A stretch of DNA of 64,000 nucleotides from Jaapia argillacea MUCL 33604 (Eukaryota; Basidiomycota; Agaricomycetes; Jaapiales; Jaapiaceae). The DNA is taken from positions 558,001 to 622,000 of the forward strand of contig KL197727.1 of assembly GCA_000697665.1 (NCBI GenBank), given 5' to 3'. Numbering within the stretch: position 1 is the stretch's first letter; each line of letters starts with the position of its first letter. Position numbers and translations under genes: made by a program. Positions 47,009 through 57,980 of this stretch are shown piece by piece. The notes beneath the pieces are model-generated. The model worked only from the letters and a program-made list of their open reading frames with translations. It did not search any database and was not told the DNA's origin.

Positions 47009-48985
47009 ATGCTACGACTAACCATTATGAATCTGTCTCAATATTTCTTCCTATGTATCGCTATTTTCTTGCTTCATGATCAATGCACTGCGTCGGCGTT
47101 CAGCCTCGGTATTAACAGGCGGGATGACGATTCTGAGTATGCGGGGATACTGTCCATCCCGTTGACCATCGAGTCGTCAAGCGGCAGGTATCTCGCAAAT
47201 GTCAATATGGTGAGTTATCGTCATGTCCTTTACGCAACTCATATCTGATGATTCTGGTGTATCAGTCAAGCGGTGCTTCGCTGCAGTCTTTTCTTTTCGG
47301 AGTGACAACTAGCACGGCCTACACCATGGTTGCAGGATCGGCCTGCGACAGTTGCTCATCGGTGCCGACGTACGTTCCTTCGCTTCCATCGTTATCTACA
47401 CCTCGTACCTAATTCTTCTTACGATAGCTACAATCGAACTGCGTCTGTCACAGCACAAAATTGGACAGATCCAGCTGGAACGCCATCGAATCCATTTGAT
47501 GCGCCGCTAGTGAAAGAGACATGCAGTCTGCGACAGTCCAATGGGTCGATTTGGACGTACTCCAATCAGACCATCGCCGTCCTCAACCGGACGAATCCGG
47601 TATTCGCAAACGGGGTCTCAGGTCTGCTCGGACTAGGTACCGGAGTTCAGAAGGGCACATTCGCTGACTCTATTATCGGCACCTACCTGTCCACCGACGC
47701 AGAAGAGTCAAACTTCGTGTTTGGTATGGCCATAGAATCTCAGAAGGGAGCGGATGGTGGTGAACTGCACCTGGCGCAGCCCAATCCTGACTATTATGTT
47801 GGGACTGTCGCATGGAAAACTGTGCAGGGCTCAGCTCCTGATGTTGGAACGAACCCAGTGCAGCCAGGATCCCAACCTGCCGTGACTGGGGAGTGGTTGG
47901 TGCAGTTTGATGGTTGGGGGTTCATGAGTGGGACCAACACAATCTACAATACGGGGGGATCTACTTTATCTGTAGACCCTTACTTTCAAGGCATCTACGT
48001 CCCTCACAGTCAAGCTCTCCAAATCTGTAAGCCAATCAAATGCATGTGGTCATTTTTCTAACTTCATTGGTTCTTGTCAGACACTGCGGTCAACAACTCT
48101 ATCCTTCAAACAACTTCCAACTCTAATGGTACTCAACAATGGGCAGTCCCTTGCGATGCCCAGATGACTTTCAACGTCCAAATCGGTTCCGAGACTTTCA
48201 GCCTCAATCAATCTCTGCTCGTTACCAAACCGAACCCGGCATGTTATGGAGTCATTCAAGGTTGGTCTGACCCTACCAACTCTCAATATCTATTGGGGTC
48301 GTCGTTCCTCAGCACCGTCTACGCGTGAGTCCAGCGAAGGGGCATCGTTGTCCTCGTCAACGGATGTTGATGGTCGGTTTTCAGTATCTTTAATGCGAGC
48401 ACGCCGGGCTCTGGATCATCCAGCTCTATCGGATTTGCAGCACGAGCCCCAGATGCTGGAGCGGAGAAAAGCAGCACGAATATCGCCGCAATAGTTGGTG
48501 GAACTGTAGGGGGCGTCGTGTTCCTTGCCCTCCTCGGTCTACTAGGCTGGTTCTGTTTCCGTCGCCGTCGTGCCAGGCAGAAGACTCGCGGTATCGCGAC
48601 GGTAATAAGTCCCACTGAACCCTTTGAGAAGGCACCCTCGGGTGTCGTCATCAATGGGCGGGATTCGCCCATCACCACGGCTCAACAACAGCAACAACCA
48701 CGATATCGCGACTCATATCGGAACTCTTCGTATCGTGACTCTTCATACTCTAAAGTTGGTTCGGCATATGCTCCATCGCCTCCCTCGTCTCCAACAGATA
48801 GCCATCCGCCCAGCCTACACCCATCCTCGCCACCTATAATAGGGGTAGAGCGTTATAGAACAAGCGCGTATGGGAGCGTTATCGATCCTAGTTATAGCGT
48901 CGAGCCTTTCGTACCTCCCACGTCATCTGCACAAGGATCACGGTCATTGTATCCTATCTCGCAAGCCACACAACCTGTACTGTAA
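47009..48985 (+). CDS. Pepsin-like (A1) membrane protein lacking both catalytic Asp
   Basis: Exons 47009-47209, 47266-47369, 47428-48026, 48081-48324 and 48385-48985 give 582 aa. There is a signal peptide (LSQYFFLCIAIFLLHD) and then an aspartic-protease-like ectodomain. VSGLLGLGTGVQKGTFADSI matches the flap-to-core GLGxG region of A1 proteases, and the Cys pairs (ACDSC; CDAQ..PACYG) fit. Where the first DTGS should be, the sequence reads GVTTSTAYTM; at the second site it reads YNTGGSTL, with Asn for Asp. Many N-x-S/T sites suggest glycosylation. A helix VGGTVGGVVFLALLGLLGWF followed by RRRRAR anchors it, with a 130-residue Ser/Tyr/Pro-rich cytoplasmic tail. It is probably a non-enzymatic binding or sensor protein. 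Its convergent neighbour is an ADAM protease. Confidence 0.8.
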
Positions 48986-49135
48986 CCTGGGTCATCGCGA
49001 CCCGACTTGTATTCTCTTCCCTCGCAATTTTCTACCCATCTGTAGTTAGGTCTTGTTGACGGACAATGATATGTTGTAATAGGATTACGGCCCTGTTTAC
49101 TCAACGCTTTGTACGCTACTACAATCGGCCCAGTA

Positions 49136-52100
49136 CTATCGACGTTGAGAACCATTCCACTGAGTCTCATCCACCCAATTTGCCCGTGGCAGAGGCGGTG
49201 ATTGCCCACGACCAAATTGACGGGAACCAGATCCAGTGGGCGACGTGATGGATCTGGTTCTCCCAGTGGCGGCGGCTCCAATTGGCCTAGGTAGGCGAGG
49301 CGAGGAGGAATTGGGTGGACTGCGACCTGTGGGGCTGCGACTTTGTGGGCTACGGTTCGGTGGGCTACGGTTCGAGGGACTGCGACGATCATGCGAAGGT
49401 GGGCTGCGGCGATCTCGAGAAGCTAGGGAACGACTGCGATGGTGAGTTACGGATGGTGCTCGTTGCCGGGATGCACTAGAGGGGATAACACAGATGAGCG
49501 GGGTAATTTTGAAACGGAGAGATTGATCCCACCTTGAGCCAGGCTGCAGGGCCGCCGGGATCGAGATGTGTGGTCGTTCGGTCACTATTGCCTTCATGGG
49601 TGGGCGCGGTTCCTCCCAACTCGTCAGCCGTTGCACAGGCTGATTTTGAAGGGCAGGTTCTGTCGAGGATGCTCTCGCTTTCCGACGTTTGACGCATCGC
49701 CGGATAACTAAGAAAGACGGAAGTTCGCAATGGTATCGCCATAAAGAGGAACAAACTCACAGATGATCAATGCTGCAAGGACGAGGATGATTACTATCCC
49801 AGAAACAACGGTAACGGGTATCGAAATTTGGAGGTTTTGTTTGTACCAAGCCTATTATCTGATCAGCGAACACGAAGGTCAAGGAAATTATGAACCTACG
49901 TCGATCGTGTCCAGCAGGCTACCTGGGTGACAGCTGCCAGCAGAACATGTACCGCCGTAACCTAAAGATATAAGTTTGGGATCGGAAGGATGATACTGGG
50001 AGGACTCACCACACGGAGAGCCATCTATGAGCGAGGATTGGAGAACTATACACTGGTCGGACTGAGTAGGATCTTGGCACGAAACCTGGCAGGATTTATC
50101 GTTCGGACTTGAGCAAGCTTGCTGGAGGCCCATTGATGCTCCAGCAGTTTGGCATTGTTCTATAACGTCTCAGAACATATCTATTGGAGAAAGTAACAGG
50201 GAAAACGCACGGCTCACGGAGGTGCACAATCCGCTAGCACACGCCAAGCCATTCGGGCCGCATGTTTTACCTGGACAGCAGTTCTGGGTGAGCGAAACAC
50301 GCCAAGATGGCTGGCAAACTCACCATTGGGATCAGTAATATCCGGAGGGCAAGTCGCATTATTCCCCGTGCACATCTCAGGAATATCGCAATCGGCGTCT
50401 TTGGCGGGTCGACAGACCTGCGTAGCTGGAGCGAATCCACATGTGCTTGTACAGCACGGACTACTCTCAGGGTCGCAAACAGCGCCTGGAAGAAACTTGC
50501 ACGTAGCAGAGTTGCAGCAAGTGGAATTGACCCCCTGACCCGGATCACAATCTTCACCCGCTTCGACGATACCATTGCCGCACATCTGGAGGGAGATAGT
50601 TTTCTGCGATGGATTAGGAGTGACTACACATGTGGTGTTTGTCTGCCATCCTGTGTTACCCTTCATGAGAGAGCCTAAGGGAGGGGATCGTGAAAAGGCG
50701 AGGTTTGCTTTACACGCGACGACATACAGATGTTTCCGAGGGTACACTGGGAGAATTGTGATTCGGTGACCTCAGCTGTTGGGCTCATGATGAATTGCGA
50801 GGCTGAGTCGCAAGTATTTGTAGAAAGCGGGCAACAGCTAGTTGTGGAGTTGCAGCCGGATACGCACTGACGTTACAAAGGTAAGGCTCGAGCATTTCGC
50901 ATCTAAAGATACTTACGTCGTGCTGGCGGGGAAAGACGTTGAGCCATAACGAGGACTGAGACGACAGAAAAAAGGACTCACAATTGCACCGAAATTGTGT
51001 CCAGTCTCATGAGTAACAACTTGCCACTCTGTGCGCCCAGCAGTAGAGACCGCCGTCCCAGAGACAACGGCACCTGGGCTACCTGATGAGGATTGCTGAC
51101 ACCTAACAAAAGCTTGAGACTGGTTCAATGGGCTGACGAAGCGGGAGGAACCTACAGGGTTCCTAGCCAGGCGATGCCGACTTCGGTGCCAGTTGGACAA
51201 CCACTCATCAAATGCCAAAGTCCTGCACCGTCGTTCCCCTTCTTGCCTCTCCAGTCTGAGAATAAAGATAGGCGGTCATTCAGAGTGACGTTCCCACAAC
51301 CAACGTTCCATGGTGTTACAGGATCGGCAGTGGCTGGACAGCTGAACCCAGTCAAGGATGTAATTCAATCCAGACGAGACGTTGAGAGACATAAAAGACC
51401 ACTCACGTCCCATCGTGAACCTGTAACTCGATAATACCGAGACTGACGTTGAACGAGCTCTAAAGAGCAAAGTGATATCAATAAAGAGACGAAGATGATG
51501 GAGAAATTTTGGTATACCTTGTAATGGGCACTGGCAGCGTTCCAATTGGTCAATATTTGTTGGGTAGCATTTGAAGTAGAGCCGTAATTGTCGGTATATG
51601 CACAATCTGCAGCGACACCCATATACACCTAATACGGGTTAGACTCGTCAACACAGTGGCGAAGAGAGAAAAACATCACGAACCACTTTCTGAGTCTTGG
51701 GACAAGCATCGGTCTGGCCAATGTTGTTGACAAAACTGGAAAATCACAAGGTCAGGGGAGGCCAGGAGATACAGTTCAGAGGGCACTGACTTGGTTGGCA
51801 TCCCACTACCCGCGATATCATCCCGCTTGACTCGAGACCCGTTCGCAAGGATCGTGGTTTCCCAAAGGCCGAAGCGATCGTACCAGGCAGTTGTAAGGGG
51901 TCGTCGGAGGGTCGGATTTTGGAGAGGATCAGTGTTGTATGACAAACTGTCATGACCACAGGTTCTTGGGGAAGGTGCGTATGCAGCGCCTTCCATCGGG
52001 ACACCGTTTTGGATGACATGTTCTTCTAAGGAAGTCATTACATCCGAATCACGCCAAACGACGAGGGCAGCGTCTGTATCGTCCAATGGAGGCAGGACAT

Positions 52101-52774
52101 CCGGATCCAACTCGTGCTTATTACGAAAGTAGTTTTCCTTCGTCGTGATGTGATGCACAACTCCACCCACAGAGAATGCACCTTCAAAGATGGGCGCAAT
52201 GCCTTTCATAACATCTCCCTGGTAATGCACCATGATCCGGGCCCAACCCAGCACTGATGGTGATTTGGCGCGCGACACGACACCCGCGGCATCCTCCCTC
52301 ATACGCAAAGAGGAATGGGAGGCTGCGACAACCTCCCCCCAATATGCCTTCACGGACTCTGCCAATAAAGGCTCGGTGCGCGCCAAAACAGCTTGGCCAT
52401 TGGATCCTGTTTGATAATAATTTATTCGTGCGTCAGGGTGGATGAGATGTTCGTTTGGGCGTAGGTGGAGGTGGTAAGTTTGACCAAAGGCAGAAATGGT
52501 TAGTCGAAAGGAATCAGTATGTAGAAGCGTGGTGGGTTCGATTGGGATAGAGCGCGAGTATTGAGCTACAGGGATGGCTCGTCGAGGAAGGATTTCGAGG
52601 GCAAGGGTTGAGGGGTGGGCGATCCTCTTCAAAGGTCTTGCAGGGGCGGATGTAGCTTCACCTCGACATGAGAACGTGTTGGATATGTAGCTCGCATCCG
52701 AGATACTCACCTGACACAAGATCCAGCGAAACTATGAGTACAACGACCAGCGCACGGAAATGAAACGACAGCAT
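49136..52774 (-). CDS. ADAM-family membrane zinc metalloprotease (disintegrin-metalloprotease)
   Basis: Fifteen exons (52774-52711, 52661-51791, 51735-51684, 51628-51518, 51459-51407, 51341-51156, 51102-50982, 50922-50917, 50866-50728, 50674-50324, 50270-50211, 50159-50010, 49961-49900, 49851-49761, 49707-49136) give about 962 aa. Order: signal peptide ([17 protein letters not shown]), prodomain, dibasic KR before the reprolysin domain ([17 protein letters not shown]), zinc site [12 protein letters not shown] (477-488), disintegrin domain ([30 protein letters not shown]), Cys-rich region ([14 protein letters not shown]), membrane helix ([17 protein letters not shown]), and a basic tail with many RSP repeats. 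ADAMs shed or cleave surface proteins; fungal ones are little studied. Exon 8 is 6 nt and encodes the third zinc-ligand His plus Asp. A 57-nt in-frame segment in the last exon (about 49526-49470) has intron-like ends and may be removed. Confidence 0.9.
49285..49400 (-). repeat. Coding repeat of RSP/NRSP units in ADAM tail
   Basis: Short repeats of CGTAGCCCACC-type sequence on the minus strand encode [19 protein letters not shown] in the cytoplasmic tail. Units are 12-15 nt, all in frame. SP-rich basic tails of this kind are candidate proline-directed kinase sites. Confidence 0.65.
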
Positions 52775-53194
52775 AACGAGAGCAAGAAAGTCGAAGTGAA
52801 TATTATCAGATTGTATGAGAGTCCTCGAATGAGTGAGTGCAGCAAGTCAAGCGCCAGTCCCGACCAGGGGAGAAAGGTATCCAGTCGGCTGCAAGACGTT
52901 GTTAACAGTCGAGAGGAGGTTCTCCGGGGAACAACCCAGTGGTCGATGAGGTCTTTGGCGGTGTCTTATTCTCAGCACTAGCACCCAAGAAGATCGCAAC
53001 CAGCGCATCCACCAATCACGATCCCGTTGCAATTGACGATCCGACTTAGGTTCATTTAATCAAATATGCTATCGTGCTACGAGCAAGCCTGATATGTAAG
53101 TCCACAGACAAGATTTATGAGGGGAAACAATTGGTATTCATGGCAGAGACCCTGCGAGATATACAACTCAAGGAGGGCTGTGTGGAAACCCAGA
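52775..53194. other. Spacer between ADAM promoter and DUF7704-like 3' end
   Basis: 420 bp with no supported coding frame. It should contain the ADAM promoter on the minus strand and the end of the neighbouring minus-strand transcript. Confidence 0.5.
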
Positions 53195-54054
53195 CTAAGA
53201 TGTCTTTCTTGTCTTGGTAGAAGACTGGACGCCGTAATAATAAGTCTTGCGGCCGATGCCCTTGAACCATGCCAATCTAATGACAATGCATTTAGCGGTG
53301 CTTATAACGGAGGGTCCGAAAGAACTGAAACTCATACGCACCTGGAACAAAGCAGGAAAATGACAACGGTGATGTTCCCGTGGGTCATTGGATTCCATCC
53401 AGCGGGGTTCAGGCGGATATCACTAGGGAGGGCGATCCATGAAGCAACGATGCTTTACGGATAACGACCTTGTTACGATCGGTTTACATAGAGAGTAACA
53501 AGCACTCACTGTGTAGCCTACATAGCAGGGAGGTTGTAAGAGGGCACCCAATCCATCACAATCAAATTGAACATACATCGGCTAAGGCCATGGCAGTAAA
53601 GCTGGCACCCAAAATCTGCTCCTGAGCAGCAGGATTATTAGGGAGCGCATCTCGTACCGCCCTGAAGACCAGTGTGGAGAGCAATCCGAGAAGAAGGTAG
53701 CCTGTCGACACAAGAATCTCAGAGGGAAACCCGTTTACTCGGTAGCACAAGTTACAGACAGTTTCCCAGTTGCCAGATTGCCATGACAGACCGGCCCTCC
53801 AAGAACCCCGAAGGAACGGGTGAGGTAGATGATGGTATCAACTGGTGGTGAAACCAGTTGGCGCCAGGAAATACCCAAGCCATGAAGGCGGGCAGAATCG
53901 TCGAGGCTGGCAGGAGAATCGGCACACGAGTGGGGGAAAAACAGGACATGATCAGAGAAAGACTCGTCAGGCGGAGTGGAAGCACCTCAGTACCTGGCTC
54001 GAGATGAAGGAACAGAAGGTTATAAAACCCAGTTAGTGCAGGAAAATCCGACAT
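53195..54054 (-). CDS. DUF7704-like small multi-pass membrane protein
   Basis: Exons 54054-53994, 53906-53760, 53701-53577, 53517-53510, 53452-53342 and 53276-53195 give 177 aa. The protein reads MSDFPALTGFYNLLFLHLEP, then MAWVFPGANWFHHQL, MAIWQLGNCYLLLGLLSTLV, FRAVRDALPNNPAAQEQILG, WNPMTHGNITVVIFLLCSRL and GIGRKT, the layout of a basidiomycete family I recall as DUF7704, with four predicted membrane helices. The function is unknown. Exon 4 is only 8 nt (GCTACACA); with it the frame restores ALADATHIVASWIALPSD across the junction, while skipping it would shift the frame. Intron 1 is 87 nt and the rest about 57-65. The start is the first ATG before the conserved block; the CofD-like gene starts 218 bp away on the other strand. 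Confidence 0.8.
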
Positions 54055-54272
54055 GGTATGTAAGGGTAGATGGCACAGAGACACCAGGGATTTTGCGTTC
54101 TTGAGAACGGACTCCGGTCGCGGTCGTGGCGAGGGAAGAAAGAAGGGTGCACAGTTCGGTGCACTCACGGTTTGCCACAACGCGACTACGCATGGTTTTC
54201 CCATCTCCCACCAGAATATAGACTTTTGACGACATCTTTTTATGAACTATCTAGATCTTCTTTATATCTGAC
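54055..54272. promoter_or_regulatory. Bidirectional promoter DUF7704-like/CofD-like
   Basis: 218 bp between divergent ATG codons. A TTTTTATGAA stretch near 54237 and a TTTATATC near 54261 are AT-rich islands that could help position transcription of the plus-strand gene. Nothing else is recognised. Confidence 0.5.
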
Positions 54273-56206
54273 ATGCATTCTCTCGGAACATTGCTACCAG
54301 GATCTCAGCCCGACAGTCCTGGCTCCTCTATCTTCGACCTACCTACTCGTCCCCGGCCTCCAAGGCTTTCCACAATCTTATCTCCTGATGGACGTGGTCA
54401 CAAGACTGACCTTGTTGAACCTCCAGTGAAGGAGGACAACAGCAAAGCATCCTATCTGGTTATCTCTGGCGGTACAGGATGTAATTCCATCTGCTCTGCC
54501 TTTGGGAACGCTTGTTATGTGCTCCCCGTCTCTGACGATGGTGGCTCTTCCAGTGAGATTATTCGTGTCATGGGAGGCCCTTCTATCGGTGCGTCTGGTC
54601 TCCTGCCACCGGCATGTAACAACACCTACTGAAACCTTGGATGATAGGTGACATTCGTTCAAGACTAATTCGACTCATCCCTCCTGCACCTAGGGGTTCA
54701 CCTTTGGAAGCCATTCGAATTCTGCTATCTCATCGGTTTCCGGCCCATTGTTCTGAGCGTGAAGCTCGGGATGAGTGGAGGGACATCGTTGAGGGTAAGA
54801 GCTTGCTCTGGTCTGGTATACCCAGTGATCGCAAGGAGCTCATTCGAGGTAAGCTGACAGCTTCAGTTCCGAGAGTTTCCCGCGGATCCCATCAACCGTC
54901 TGTAGGATTTCTGGTGTACTTTGAGAATGAGTTACTTAAACGAGCGCACAAGAGTTTCTCCTTCCGCAATGGCAGGTTCGTGACAGCCTTCCACTGTCAA
55001 GCCCACTGGTATAATGCCTTGAGTATTTTCAGTGTTGGGAATTACTTCCTCGCAGCCGTCCAGGAATTCTTCCGCTCGCTGCCATCTGCGATCTTCCTGT
55101 TTGCCTCGATCACCAACAGCCAAGCCGATATTTTACCGGTGATTGTCACCAACCACACAGTAACAATTGCCGCAGAACTCGTTAGAACCTTCATCCCTCC
55201 CCCTCCTCTTCGTTTCTTATCTGAAAGTTTATCACTGTTTCAAGGAGAACGGCAGGAAGTTGGTCGGCCAGTGCAATATCTCGCACCCCGTTCCGTCAGG
55301 CCCCTCTATTAACGTCACGGATTCGGACCCAGGGTCACCAATGATCTTTCACCAGGCGAATGTTATGTTCGAGCAGACGTCCAAGGATGGAATCGAGGCT
55401 TTGGAGTCGCCCATCTCAAGTAAGACTCGTGATATTATGTCGGTGCTTTTGTGACGAGATGACCGTCCCTCAGGGCTATATTACATCAATGCTTATGGGC
55501 ATGAAATACAGCCTGGTCCCAACCCTGATTATATTTCGAGTCTATCGACGAAAGATATTCTTGTGTACTCCTGTGGCTCTCTTTGGACGAGGTGGGTCTC
55601 CCATTTCGAGTCTGTAATTTGTCTAATTGTGACTTCAGCATTATCCCCTGCCTTGCATTGCGAGGTGTGGCAGCCGCCATTGCAGGATCGCATTCCCTCC
55701 GTGCGAAAGTTCTCCTCTGTACGAGTTCATCTCCTCGTGGACTCCATGAGATACTCATATACCACAGTGAATGCTAAGAACGACAGGGAGACAGATGGAT
55801 ACGACGCCGCAGATTATATCAGGTGGGCCCTTCCATCAGGGTCATCGTGCCATCTCCTCACGTCTTGTTCCATTTCAGTGCCATCATTGGCTCCTTGACG
55901 TCCAGTGGCACATCCTCTCCTCTCGTTCCACTCAGCGTTTACCCGATATCGGCCTTCATCACTCATCTGGTCTACTTGAAAGGGACAACCGTCCCTGTCG
56001 ACGTCGAACACATAACAGTTAGTATTTCTACCCCGCTCTGCACGTCATCTCTTACCGACCCCTTTCCCAAGTCTCTCGGAGTGCGATGCGTTGAAGTCCG
56101 AGGGGATGAGAATTGCCTGAAAGATGGCCCGCCCAGGTTTGATGCTGCCAGCGTCCGGTGGGCAATAGACGAGATTTTGGCGGAAGATGGATCGCGATCG
56201 GACTAG
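54273..56206 (+). CDS. CofD/UPF0052-family protein (LPPG:FO transferase-like fold)
   Basis: Ten exons (54273-54588, 54648-54848, 54906-54975, 55033-55180, 55245-55419, 55474-55591, 55639-55718, 55768-55822, 55879-56017, 56072-56206) give 478 aa. The fold is that of CofD-like proteins: YLVISGGTGCNSICSAF, LPVSDDGGSSSEIIRVMGG, GDIRSRLIRLIP, SVGNYFLAA, ADILPVIVTNHTVTIAAELE, and a late LSVYPISAFITHLVY. Archaeal and bacterial relatives bind a phospholactate-type donor and make coenzyme F420, or (YvcK) bind UDP-sugars and control cell shape. The fungal substrate is unknown and the F420 route is not expected in fungi. The exon chain is long but every phase fits. The N-terminal 50 residues are disordered; the start ATG is the first in the frame. 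Confidence 0.85.
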
Positions 56207-56467
56207 ACTGTCCGTCCGAATTTACGACTTTCACGACCACCCATAGACTATGCATAGAATTTATACACCATATCTACCTAATAGACTTGTACTTCGGATG
56301 GTCAAGCGACATTCAGGCAAATTGTTGTGTGATTGCGACGCGGTCCGGTCACGAGTTGGGGCTTCAGGGTCACCATATACTTTCCCACGCCCTGAATTGC
56401 GATATCGTCCGGAGTTGGTCTGGAACGAGGCACTTTATGGAGGGCAACTCAGCTAGATTTCTAGTTC

Positions 56468-57813
56468 ATGAACGATGGTGAGGGTCAAAGCACTGCTACC
56501 ACAATGCCCAAGATCAAGACAACAATGACCACGAATGTTCCTCGGTTATCGGTCAATGGTTCGAGTGTCGACGAGGATGATCGGAAATGCCCCAGCAGTC
56601 CGAGGCCCACAGGTGAGCGCACCCGTATCTTTGGCAAGCGACCTGCTAATCATTGCTACCAAATCCCCAATCGCATTGGTCGTATCTGCCAATACTGTGG
56701 CACATCAGAAAGTAGACTGGTGAATCTGAGAGCTACTGGGAGTATCACTTGGCATGATAGTGTCAATGGCAGGAAAGGGGTCAACGCTATCGACGTCGAC
56801 AAGGACAAGACGCAGATCATTCACGTGGAAAATGCTACCCTTGCATCTTCTCTTGACCCCGGTGCATCTCCCACTGACTCGATGGGGGATGGTAGTGAAC
56901 TAGTCGACGAGCTCGATCACCTGGACGCTGGGCGGCTGATCCTTCAAGGGTCTCCTGCGAAACCGACTATCTTGTCTGGAAACGCTCTCCATCTTCGCTT
57001 GGATGACGAACTCGAGGATAGCTATTTCCCTACTACGCCGTCAACGACAGACCAATCTCACACCCAACCACTTATTCCCAAAATCGCCCCCGACGTTAAA
57101 CTGGATGACGAAGAGCCTACACCTTCAAGTCCCCGAGTCCGTTTTCGTTCTCGAGTTCGTATAGCATCAGGTCTCCACCGCCACCGCAAACATCAACAAC
57201 GCCGCTCATCATCACAAGACTCCTCATCCGACTCCGACTCGCCGTGTTCTTCGATCTCCGCGCCGTTGCGGTACCAAGCTGATAGCAATAGTGTTCTCGG
57301 ACCTTTGGGACAGAGGTTGCATGCGTATGCTGCTGCGAACCAAGGGTGGGGAACGAGGATACTTATGTCCCCTGGAATTGGGAGCGGCAGTGGAAGTGGG
57401 AGTGGGAATGGGAAGAGGAGATTAGGAGCTGGTGGAGGAAGGAGTGCGCAAAGGGTTAAGACAAAGCCGAGGATGGATGAGCGGACGCCGTTGGTCGGTG
57501 GGAGTTCGAGCGGAAGTCGGCCTGTTTATTTAAATGGCCATAGGGATGGGAATGGAAGCCCTCGGGATCACGAAGACGAGAGGGAGGAGAACGACGACAA
57601 CGATAGGGCTGTGAGTGTGACTGAACATGAGGTGGTGTTTGGGAAGTGGCCCTGGAGGTTATTCAACCACAAGGTGAGGGAAACCATACGGCTTTGTCAT
57701 TCTAATATTACTTACCTTCCCTTATTCGCCTTTCGTGTGTGCAGTGGTGGTGGTGGCAACTTGAATCGACGATTTTCTGTGGTTGTAACGATGATTCTGA
57801 TATTGATGACTGA
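56468..57813 (+). CDS. Hypothetical basidiomycete protein with WWWW-containing C-terminus
   Basis: Two exons, 56468-57673 and 57745-57813, give 424 aa. The first exon is largely disordered (Ser, Asp and Arg-rich, with a GSGSGSGSGNG stretch at about 57390). Near residue 75 there is RICQYCGTSESRLVNLRATG, with a single CxxC, possibly a degraded zinc motif. The short second exon begins with four Trp in a row (WWWWQLESTIFCGC) directly after GKWPWRLFNHK, so the splice joins an aromatic cluster, and it ends in an acidic SDIDD. I recall a similar LFN..WWWW tail from other agaricomycete proteins of unknown function. No membrane helix or signal peptide is seen. It follows the CofD-like gene by 261 bp on the same strand. 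Confidence 0.7.
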
Positions 57814-57980
57814 CGACTTTATACGAGGTTTCGTTTGACCATGATACCCATGTATCCACTACACTTATGCTTATCGTTGAGATGGCACATGTACCCCTCA
57901 TATACATTGTATTTTCTATATATCACTCCTATACATGGATCACATTCAACTCGTCCTCCTTCCCCACATTCAGATCGAGA

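Noticed and set aside
50271-50323. Acceptor at 50283 for ADAM exon 11 (giving NCCPG)
   Set aside because: That acceptor puts the exon out of phase and hits a stop at once. The next AG (50271) restores [14 protein letters not shown] in frame.
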